In this document: piece after piece, positions 1 through 4,736 of the stretch
Position numbering within the stretch: position 1 is the stretch's first letter
Layout of the letters: each line of letters begins with the position of its first letter
Assembly (NCBI GenBank): GCA_002381945.1
Contig: DFXY01000050.1
Span: 1 to 7,509 of the forward strand
Length of the DNA stretch: 7,509 nucleotides
Direction of reading: 5' to 3'
From: Bacteriovoracaceae bacterium UBA4096
GTDB taxonomy: Bacteria; Bdellovibrionota; Bacteriovoracia; Bacteriovoracales; Bacteriovoracaceae
Notes under the pieces: model-generated
What the model was told of the DNA's origin: nothing
What the model saw: only the letters and a program-made list of their open reading frames with translations
The model's database searches: none
Program-made: the position numbers and the translations under genes

Positions 1-224
1 TAAAGACAATAGTTGGCTGCATGTTCATATCAATTCTTTCTTTTACTTCCTGAAAGAGTTTTTTGTATTCCTGATTAGATTTTTTGCCTCCACCCAGGCC
101 GGTCTTGAGACCCTGCCAGCTCATGGCCTGAGTGGAGGCAAAAAATCTAATCAGGAATACAAAAAACTCTTTCAGGAAGTAAAAGAAAGAATTGATATGA
201 ACATGCAGCCAACTATTGTCTTTA
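1..224. repeat. Long near-perfect inverted repeat, 100-bp arms with 24-nt loop
   Basis: Bases 1-100 are the reverse complement of 125-224, paired so that coordinates sum to 225. The only mismatch is 94/131. The 93 outer positions (1-93 with 132-224) are identical. The 24-nt loop (101-124) holds a small palindrome, GGTCT-TG-AGACC. The left arm is still paired at base 1, so it may continue outside the window. The right arm lies inside an open reading frame that continues naturally to 517, so the right arm looks native and the left arm looks like its copy. The single mismatch is a G-T wobble on the minus strand, exactly where a 3' end ending GGCCTGG would anneal to TCAGGCC and prime its own copying. 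That points to a snapback event, either an amplification or assembly chimera or a recent in vivo palindrome. It is not a known mobile element: no transposase or target duplication is seen. Confidence 0.95.
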
Positions 225-517
225 CTGGCAGAGGTTCAAAGTTTTTTACCCACGCTACTTTAGTCTCTCACTATGAGACAATGCCAAATGGCCAGTTGAA
301 GCTATGCTTAAGAGACAACAATAATCGCGAAACCAATGCTTCAAACTGTAAAGATCATATGACTATTCATCCTGAGAAAGGCTTAGTCTATTCTGATCCT
401 ATGTGGGGACCGATAGGAAGTATTAATGTTGCCCATAATGAAAACGCCGATTCCAGCGCTCAAGCTGAATCCTTAAGGAAAAAGTGCCTGTCCGAGAAAG
501 ATTGTCCTTTGAAATAA
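95..517 (+). CDS. Hypothetical protein, 5' part lost or disrupted by the inverted repeat
   Basis: I do not recognise this protein. The frame is open from base 2 to the TAA at 515-517. The part before base 95 falls in the left arm of the inverted repeat and reads as antisense of the gene itself, giving a spurious Phe-rich stretch, so I start at the first base likely to be native. The first ATG is at 197, but the frame upstream (GLSGGKKSNQEYKKLFQEV) is lysine- and glutamate-rich, amphipathic and protein-like, so 197 is probably internal. From Met197 there are 106 residues, including TIVFTGRGSKFF, LCLRDNN and YSDPMWGPIG, with four cysteines (residues 37, 51, 97, 103 from Met197). There is no membrane segment after 197. 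The four cysteines and polar composition would suit a secreted or periplasmic protein, but no signal peptide is visible because the true N-terminus is missing. No clear terminator follows. Confidence 0.6.
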   Translation, partial: QAGLETLPAHGLSGGKKSNQEYKKLFQEVKERIDMNMQPTIVFTGRGSKFFTHATLVSHYETMPNGQLKLCLRDNNNRETNASNCKDHMTIHPEKGLVYSDPMWGPIGSINVAHNENADSSAQAESLRKKCLSEKDCPLK

Positions 518-541
518 TCCCCGATTTTGAATTTTGATCTG

Positions 542-547
542 TATAAT
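542..547 (+). promoter_or_regulatory. -10 box of doxX promoter
   Basis: A perfect TATAAT lies 34 nt before the chosen doxX ATG at 582, directly preceded by TG. No good -35 hexamer sits 16-18 nt upstream (around 519-525 reads CCCCGAT). Transcription starting near 554 would give a leader of about 28 nt that contains the Shine-Dalgarno site. The call rests on the -10 match and spacing only. Confidence 0.5.
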
Positions 548-569
548 ATTTAGGTATAAACTTCATATC

Positions 570-574
570 AAGGA
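570..574 (+). promoter_or_regulatory. Shine-Dalgarno site deciding the doxX start
   Basis: AAGGA sits 7 nt before the ATG at 582. It supports that start over the upstream in-frame ATG at 534, which lies before the TATAAT box and would not be in the transcript. Confidence 0.65.
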
Positions 575-581
575 ATGTGAG

Positions 582-1010
582 ATGAAAAACCTTTTTGTCG
601 TTCGTAATCAACCGTCTGATATTGGACTGGTGCTCCTCCTGATCCGGGTGATTACAGGGTATGCCTTCATTCTTCACGGCTGGGGAAAAATTCAGAATCC
701 CATGAGTTGGATGGGTCCTGAATCACCAGTTCCTGGAATCTTTCAGGCCTTAGGTGCCTTATCTGAATTTGGCGGAGGCATACTTTTGATTCTTGGCCTT
801 TTCACTCGTTTAGGCGCTTTGGGTCTTATGCTAACTATGCTCGTTGCAGTTATCATGCACGCTTTTATTATGGGTGATCCGTTTGTGAATCTTACCGGAG
901 GTGGTTCTTTCGAACCAGCGACAGTTTATTTCCTGATATCGCTCCTCATTCTGGTTATCGGACCCGGTCGTTTCTCATTGGATCATAAATTTTTTGGCTC
1001 CAAGTCTTAA
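582..1010 (+). CDS. DoxX family integral membrane protein
   Basis: A 142-residue protein with the DoxX/SURF4-type four-helix layout. Helix 1 is at about 14-32 and is followed by the family-typical HGWGKIQNP (32-40). A short loop, MSWMGPESPVPGIFQALGALSEFGGG, leads into helix 2 (about 62-75), then helix 3 (about 77-97) and helix 4 (about 112-128), ending GPGRFSLD, the usual C-terminal motif. Family members are about 130-150 residues, so this one is full length. DoxX proteins are inner-membrane proteins linked in other bacteria to quinone or thiosulfate oxidation and to redox or thiol stress. No catalytic partner gene (DoxD, rhodanese, SodA) is visible here, so the role is open. The start at 582 is set by AAGGA at 570-574. 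The 16 extra residues from the ATG at 534 are rejected because that ATG lies upstream of the -10 box. It appears to be transcribed alone, with a hairpin after the stop. Confidence 0.92.
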   Translation: MKNLFVVRNQPSDIGLVLLLIRVITGYAFILHGWGKIQNPMSWMGPESPVPGIFQALGALSEFGGGILLILGLFTRLGALGLMLTMLVAVIMHAFIMGDPFVNLTGGGSFEPATVYFLISLLILVIGPGRFSLDHKFFGSKS

Positions 1011-1015
1011 GTTTT

Positions 1016-1059
1016 CAGAAGCTTCAGGCAGGGTGTAAGGCCCCTTTCTGAAGCTTCTG
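1016..1059 (+). terminator. 12-bp perfect hairpin after doxX, possible terminator without a U tract
   Basis: CAGAAGCTTCAG (1016-1027) is the exact reverse complement of CTGAAGCTTCTG (1048-1059), leaving a 20-nt loop in which GGG (1031-1033) can pair with the C run at 1041-1044. It starts 6 nt after the doxX stop. The sequence after the stem (TTAGAATATAAT) has no run of T on either strand, so it does not meet the intrinsic-terminator pattern. It could end or stabilise the doxX mRNA 3' end, or be a regulator-binding dyad just upstream of the next promoter. Confidence 0.4.
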
Positions 1060-1065
1060 TTAGAA

Positions 1066-1076
1066 TATAATATAAA
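1066..1076 (+). promoter_or_regulatory. -10 region of the TDT transporter promoter
   Basis: TATAAT (1066-1071) overlaps a second box, TATAAA (1071-1076), 15-20 nt before the ATG at 1092. The expected start near 1078-1083 gives a leader of only about 9-14 nt with no clear Shine-Dalgarno sequence. No good -35 is present; its expected place falls in the right arm of the 1016-1059 hairpin. Confidence 0.45.
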
Positions 1077-1091
1077 AAGCTGAGAATCCAA

Positions 1092-2486
1092 ATGATTCAA
1101 CAAGAAGCAGAATTTCCAAGCAAAAAAGATCTAGTCTCTCTCCCTCTTTTTATAAAAGAAAGTATCTCCAAATTACATCCGGTCTATTTTGCAATGGTCA
1201 TGGCCACAGGAATCATTTCCATTAACTTTGAATTGTTAGGATTATCTCAGGCCGCCATACTTCTTTTTATTATAAATATCATCATCTACAGCTCACTTTC
1301 ACTTATGTTTTTGGGCCGAATATTTCTTTTTACTTCAGAATTCATAAAAGACTGTTCTGATCATCAGCGTTCACCGGGTTTCTTCACCTTGGTAGCGGCC
1401 AATAGCGTCTTGGGAGTTCAGTGTTACCTGATTGCCGACTCTCCTCAAATGGCAAAAATATTTTTTGGTTTAGCAGTATTCTTTTGGATCATCACCATAT
1501 ATTCCATCTTTGTTTTGTTGACAGTGAAACGTAATAAGCCGGCATTTGATGAAGGTATTAATGGAGGATGGCTGGTTTCCATTGTCGCAACCCAATCAAT
1601 ACCTGTCGCAGGGCTGATTTTTTTGAATCCTGCGGAAAACAATGAAACCATGCTCTTCATTCTAACATCATTTTGGATGTGTGGAGGCATGCTCTATGTC
1701 TGGATCATCTCAATAATATTTTACCGTTATATGTTCTTTCGTTTTGACCCCAATGACCTCATGCCGCCCTATTGGGTCAACATGGGTGCAATGGCAATCT
1801 CTGCATTGGCAGGTTCTTTACTGCTGATGAAAGCGGAAGGTTCAGCTTTGTTAACACCTCTCCTTCCATTTATTAAGGGACTGACTTTAATGTCCTGGGC
1901 CACTGCCACCTGGTGGATACCTATGCTTCTGGTCCTTGGAATCTGGAGGCATGGTATAAGGAAAGTACGTATCACTTATAGCCCGCTTTATTGGGGATTG
2001 GTATTCCCACTGGGCATGTATTCAGTTAGCACCATTCGACTAACACAAATATTGGCAGTTCCAGAATGGCTAATATTAATTTCAAAAATATTTGCAGTTT
2101 TTGCGATTTCGGCTTGGGCCCTTGCTTTTTTAGGAATGTTTACCAGAGTTCTTCATGCGATTTCACTTGCCTTACATGCTGATAGCACGGAAGTTAAATT
2201 CCTGAGAGGCAGTCAGATGAAAATAGTCATCGCTGAGAACAAAATCAAACGCGGCAAGAAGATGGTGATTTACGGTCTGGTGATGATCATAACAGGTATA
2301 ATACTTTACTGTATAAATGGTTTTATATTTGGAATTCAAACTGAGATCAGTGAATATTTCACCAATAAAAGTTCATTGATTTTTTACGTATCCCTGACCT
2401 GTATACTGGGAGGTACAATACTCTGGATTACAGGTCTCATGAAGTATTTAAATGGGATAATGGAACAGTATCAAAATGAAGGTTAA
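1092..2486 (+). CDS. TDT/SLAC1-family anion or C4-dicarboxylate/tellurite-type transporter
   Basis: A 464-residue polytopic inner-membrane protein of the TDT family (TehA, Mae1, SLAC1 relatives), whose members pass anions such as chloride, sulfite or malate through a pore lined by ten helices. Recognisable stretches are HPVYFAMVMATGIIS (29-43), GGWLVSIVATQSI (158-170), MPPYWVNMGAMAIS (224-237), WATATWWIPMLLVLGIWRH (269-287) and SPLYWGLVFPLGMYSVST (297-314). About ten helices lie between 28 and 360. The family is usually 320-400 residues. This protein has an extra C-terminal part (about 375-464): a basic linker KIKRGKK (384-390), then two further hydrophobic segments (about 391-413 and 428-452). 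Substrate cannot be read from sequence. The start is the first ATG after TATAAT at 1066; no Shine-Dalgarno site is clear. The stop TAA shares its last A with the start of the next gene (TAATG), implying one transcript and translational coupling. Confidence 0.88.
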   Translation: MIQQEAEFPSKKDLVSLPLFIKESISKLHPVYFAMVMATGIISINFELLGLSQAAILLFIINIIIYSSLSLMFLGRIFLFTSEFIKDCSDHQRSPGFFTLVAANSVLGVQCYLIADSPQMAKIFFGLAVFFWIITIYSIFVLLTVKRNKPAFDEGINGGWLVSIVATQSIPVAGLIFLNPAENNETMLFILTSFWMCGGMLYVWIISIIFYRYMFFRFDPNDLMPPYWVNMGAMAISALAGSLLLMKAEGSALLTPLLPFIKGLTLMSWATATWWIPMLLVLGIWRHGIRKVRITYSPLYWGLVFPLGMYSVSTIRLTQILAVPEWLILISKIFAVFAISAWALAFLGMFTRVLHAISLALHADSTEVKFLRGSQMKIVIAENKIKRGKKMVIYGLVMIITGIILYCINGFIFGIQTEISEYFTNKSSLIFYVSLTCILGGTILWITGLMKYLNGIMEQYQNEG

Positions 2487-2716
2487 TGAAGATGAAAGAT
2501 TCTGCCACTAAAGATCCACTCCATGGAAAAACGCTTGAAATGATATTAAAGGAACTAGTAGAGTTCTACGGCTGGGAGCAATTAGGAAATATGATCACGA
2601 TCAGATGTTTCACTCATGACCCAAGTATAAAATCGAGCCTCGCCTTTCTCAGAAAAACATCCTGGGCTCGCACAAAGGTCGAGGACTTATACCGCTATAT
2701 GATCAAATGCCGTTAA
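2486..2716 (+). CDS. VF530/DUF2132 family small protein
   Basis: A 76-residue protein matching the VF530 (DUF2132) family over nearly its whole length. The conserved core is DPLHGKTLEMILKELVE (10-26), then YGWEQLG, IRCFTHDPSIKSSLAFLRK (39-57), TSWARTKVEDLYR (58-70). The family is known from a structure and from its wide spread in proteobacteria. It has been described as a possible DNA-binding fold, but its function is not established. The start overlaps the transporter stop by one base (TAATG). A second in-frame ATG at 2492 has better spacing from AAGG (2479-2482), so the true protein may be two residues shorter. The context suggests only co-expression with the transporter. The stop codon abuts the stop of the convergent channel gene with no base between them. 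Confidence 0.9.
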   Translation: MKMKDSATKDPLHGKTLEMILKELVEFYGWEQLGNMITIRCFTHDPSIKSSLAFLRKTSWARTKVEDLYRYMIKCR

Positions 2717-3076
2717 TTATTTACGATTACGTTTTAGATTTTCACTATTAAGTATGGTTTCTGCGAAAAGCCCCGTATACATGGCAAATAAAGCGGTTCC
2801 CATCAACATTAAAAGAATTCCTAGAATCTTTCCTCCAGCTGTCTGTGGAGTGATATCCCCATAACCAGTCGTCGTTGCTGTGGCAAAACTCCACCAGATA
2901 GCATCTATAAACTGAAGTTCAGAATTATTCTCTTTTTCAAGTAGATAAAAAAAAGTGCCACTCAACCAAATCAACCCATTACCTACCACCGTCAATAGAA
3001 TAAACACTGGTGAAGAAATCAGTTGAAAGATTTCCCTGGAAAAAAAACCAAAGTTTCTGAAAATTTTATTAGACAT
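2717..3076 (-). CDS. Two-helix potassium channel (KcsA-like, Ion_trans_2)
   Basis: A 119-residue inner-membrane protein with the minimal K+ channel layout. A short amphipathic N-terminus leads into helix 1 (about 24-46), a pore helix DAIWWSFATATTT (58-70) and the selectivity filter TTGYGD (69-74). Helix 2 follows (about 82-106) and ends with a short basic tail. The TTGYGD filter is a variant of the standard TVGYGD. The WWSFATATTTGYGD stretch is diagnostic of the family, so K+ selectivity is well supported. There is no RCK/TrkA-N, voltage-sensor or cyclic-nucleotide domain, so any gating signal must act on the pore itself, for example pH or the membrane. Four subunits would form the channel. 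The ATG at 3076 is 6 nt after TAGAAT, so the transcript is likely leaderless. It is divergent from rlmG and convergent with, and abutting, the VF530 gene. Confidence 0.92.
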   Translation of the reverse strand: MSNKIFRNFGFFSREIFQLISSPVFILLTVVGNGLIWLSGTFFYLLEKENNSELQFIDAIWWSFATATTTGYGDITPQTAGGKILGILLMLMGTALFAMYTGLFAETILNSENLKRNRK

Positions 3077-3082
3077 AGCTAA

Positions 3083-3112
3083 ATTCTAACTACTTCCAGG
3101 CCCTTTAGACAA
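3083..3112 (-). promoter_or_regulatory. Promoter of the potassium channel gene, predicted leaderless
   Basis: On the minus strand, -35 TTGTCT (3112-3107) is followed 18 nt later by -10 TAGAAT (3088-3083), 5/6 to consensus. Only 6 nt separate the -10 from the ATG at 3076, so transcription should begin at or next to the start codon. No Shine-Dalgarno sequence precedes the ATG. Confidence 0.55.
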
Positions 3113-3134
3113 GCTTCGAAGAATAGATTAAAAT
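3106..3134 (+). promoter_or_regulatory. Promoter of rlmG, predicted leaderless
   Basis: TAGACA (3106-3111, 5/6 to TTGACA), a 17-nt spacer and TAAAAT (3129-3134, 5/6 to TATAAT). The ATG at 3140 follows after 5 nt, so the start site falls at about the first codon. The region before the ATG (GATTAAAATAAAAT) has no Shine-Dalgarno sequence. The -35 overlaps the -35 of the divergent channel promoter by five bases. Confidence 0.6.
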
Positions 3135-3139
3135 AAAAT

Positions 3140-4225
3140 ATGCCTAAACCTATCCATGAAATCAAAAGATATCCATTACGTAAGAACGATCTCTTGCAAG
3201 GTTGGGATAGCGCTGACGAGTTAATACTCCAGCACATGCAAAATCTGGAACTCGCTTCAAAAAAAATACTCATTATCAATGATCAATTTGGTGCCTTAAG
3301 CTGTGGTCTGGAAGATTTCGACTGCACAACTTATACTGATTCTTATGTCAGTATGAAGGGCATTCAATTCAATAGTGATCAAAGAATTAACCCGATTCAC
3401 AATCTTAAGAATCTGGCCGGCCCTTACGATTATGTCCTGATTCAATTACCAAAGAATATGTCTTTTTTTGAAGATATTCTGTGTCATCTCACCCACCATC
3501 TTCACTCGGATTCAAAAATCATCTGTGGCTCGATGGTTAAGCATATGGCCCCTGCAAGTTTTGAGCTTTTACAAAAGTACATTGGACCAACTTCAACGAG
3601 TCTGGCCCAAAAAAAGGCCCGCTTAATTTTTGCAAGTTTTGAGAAGACACAAGTGGTCTCTCCCTATCCTAAGACTCTAAAGCTTGATCATTTTGAAGTT
3701 CCATTTATTAATCACTCAAATCTCTTCAGCAGGGATAAATTAGATATAGGTACTCGCTTCTTTCTGGATCATATCCCCAAGGGGCCATTCACTAAGATAT
3801 TGGATTTAGGATGTGCAAACGGAATCATCGGGATTAAGGCCAAGATGATAAATCCGGATGCCAAACTATACTTTAGTGATGAATCGAGTATGGCCATCGA
3901 AAGTGCCAGCAGTAATTACAAAAATTATTTTAATGATGAAGCTGAATTCCTTTGGACGAATTGTTTTGAAAATCGACCTTTGGCGCTTTTAGACCTTGTT
4001 TTATGCAATCCACCCTTCCATCAACAAAATACAATAGGCGATTTCATTGCCTGGCAAATGTTTCAAGACGCTTTTCATTCATTAAAACAGGGAGGGAGCA
4101 TTCGGGTGATTGGCAATTCGCATCTGGGATATCAGGTAAAACTTAAGAAGTTATTTGGTAATAGCAAGATCGTTGCAACTAATAATAAATTTGTGATTTG
4201 CGAAGCGCGAAAATCACTCACGTAG
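3140..4225 (+). CDS. rlmG: 23S rRNA (guanine-1835-N2)-methyltransferase RlmG
   Basis: A 361-residue SAM-dependent methyltransferase that in E. coli makes m2G1835 in 23S rRNA (E. coli RlmG is 378 residues). It resembles RlmG from end to end. The N-terminal, inactive methyltransferase-like half has RYPLRKNDLLQGWDSADE (10-27), INDQFGALSC (46-55), DSYVS (67-71) and GPTSTSLAQKKARLI (149-163). The catalytic C-terminal half has NHSNLFSRDKLDIGTRFF (191-208), SAM-binding motif I LDLGCANGIIG (221-231), acidic loop DESSMAIESA (247-256), catalytic NPPFHQQ (290-296) and the closing KLKKLFGNSKIVATNNKF (334-351). The start is fixed by the family's N-terminal alignment, with Arg10-Tyr11-Pro12 matching the RFP of E. 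coli RlmG. It is a single-gene unit with a predicted leaderless mRNA. Its last 12 bp overlap the 3' end of convergent yehS. Confidence 0.95.
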   Translation: MPKPIHEIKRYPLRKNDLLQGWDSADELILQHMQNLELASKKILIINDQFGALSCGLEDFDCTTYTDSYVSMKGIQFNSDQRINPIHNLKNLAGPYDYVLIQLPKNMSFFEDILCHLTHHLHSDSKIICGSMVKHMAPASFELLQKYIGPTSTSLAQKKARLIFASFEKTQVVSPYPKTLKLDHFEVPFINHSNLFSRDKLDIGTRFFLDHIPKGPFTKILDLGCANGIIGIKAKMINPDAKLYFSDESSMAIESASSNYKNYFNDEAEFLWTNCFENRPLALLDLVLCNPPFHQQNTIGDFIAWQMFQDAFHSLKQGGSIRVIGNSHLGYQVKLKKLFGNSKIVATNNKFVICEARKSLT

Positions 4226-4672
4226 CTTCATTGTTAAACCCTTCAGGAAATTTCGAAGGAACTGATCTCCACAGGGTCTAAAATTTGGATGACCTTCTTT
4301 TCGAAAAAAGGCGCTTAATTCAGTTTTTGAAATTTTGAATCCCGCTTGATCTAAAATCTGAATAATATCCTCATCCTTAAGCTCAAAAGCGACTCTTAGT
4401 TTTTTCAATACAACATTATTTGTAGGCAATTCATAAGGTAGAGGTGGTCGGGTCTCATCCTTTCCTCGTTTAAAGTAAATGAGGCCATTTAGGAAATGAA
4501 CCATGGTTCGTTGATCACACTCAACAAAACCAGGTTCTTCTTCACGTTTAATATATGCGTTTAAAGTTGCCTGAGAAATATTTCCACCACCCAGTTGGAT
4601 TATTTCTACCAGCTTAAACTCGCTGACATTAAGCATGTAACGAACACTACGAAGTACATCATTATTTATCAT
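4214..4672 (-). CDS. yehS: YehS family protein (DUF1456)
   Basis: A 152-residue protein matching E. coli YehS (about 156 residues) throughout. It consists of two copies of the DUF1456 helical unit. Copy 1 (about 4-64) runs NDVLRSVRYML...AYIKREEEPGFVECDQRTMVHFLNGL. Copy 2 (about 86-146) runs NVVLKKLRVAFELKDEDII...AFFRKEGHPNFRPCGDQFLRNFLKGL. Between them lies the conserved YFKRGKDETRP (66-76). No catalytic motif or membrane segment is seen. The protein is probably cytoplasmic and its biochemical function is unknown. The ATG at 4672 is chosen from the family N-terminus (NDVLRSVRY) and lies 7 nt after TAGAGT, giving a predicted leaderless mRNA without a Shine-Dalgarno sequence. It is divergent from the acetyltransferase gene and overlaps rlmG by 12 bp at the 3' end. 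Confidence 0.93.
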   Translation of the reverse strand: MINNDVLRSVRYMLNVSEFKLVEIIQLGGGNISQATLNAYIKREEEPGFVECDQRTMVHFLNGLIYFKRGKDETRPPLPYELPTNNVVLKKLRVAFELKDEDIIQILDQAGFKISKTELSAFFRKEGHPNFRPCGDQFLRNFLKGLTMKLRE

Positions 4673-4679
4673 AAGTGGG

Positions 4680-4709
4680 ACTCTACGTTATTGGGATTAA
4701 CTTGGTCAA
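4680..4709 (-). promoter_or_regulatory. Promoter of yehS, predicted leaderless
   Basis: On the minus strand, -35 TTGACC (4709-4704, 5/6), an 18-nt spacer, and -10 TAGAGT (4685-4680, 4/6). The ATG at 4672 follows after 7 nt with no Shine-Dalgarno sequence. Confidence 0.5.
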
Positions 4710-4730
4710 TGCTACAGATTCTAATATAAT
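4702..4730 (+). promoter_or_regulatory. Promoter of the YafP-like acetyltransferase gene, predicted leaderless
   Basis: TTGGTC (4702-4707, TTG conserved), a 17-nt spacer and a perfect TATAAT (4725-4730). The ATG at 4737 begins 6 nt after the -10, which is where transcription should start. No Shine-Dalgarno sequence is present (CAAGCT). The -35 overlaps the divergent yehS -35 by four bases. Confidence 0.6.
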
Positions 4731-4736
4731 CAAGCT

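Noticed and set aside
2..94. Reading the left repeat arm as a Phe-rich signal or membrane segment of the first gene
   Set aside because: It is the reverse complement of the gene's own lysine-rich codons, so the hydrophobic stretch is a by-product of the inverted repeat.
1..224. Invertible promoter, attachment site or transposon end
   Set aside because: The 24-nt loop is too small for a normal invertible segment, and no recombinase, transposase or target duplication is present.
534..581. N-terminal extension of the DoxX protein from the ATG at 534
   Set aside because: The TATAAT box at 542-547 lies inside it, it has no ribosome site, and the ATG at 582 has AAGGA at correct spacing and fits the family length.
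423..677. 84-residue minus-strand open frame
   Set aside because: It runs antisense across the end of the first gene, the doxX promoter and the doxX start; it has no family resemblance and no ribosome site.
1445..1975. Two minus-strand open frames inside the TDT transporter gene
   Set aside because: They are shadows of a clearly conserved membrane protein gene on the + strand.
3079..3279. 66-residue minus-strand open frame over the channel/rlmG spacer
   Set aside because: It overlaps the conserved rlmG N-terminus and both promoters; no start signal or family match.
4673..4736. SOS (LexA) control of the YafP-like gene
   Set aside because: No CTGT-N8-ACAG or TTAC-N3-GTAA operator is present; only an unrelated imperfect dyad is seen.
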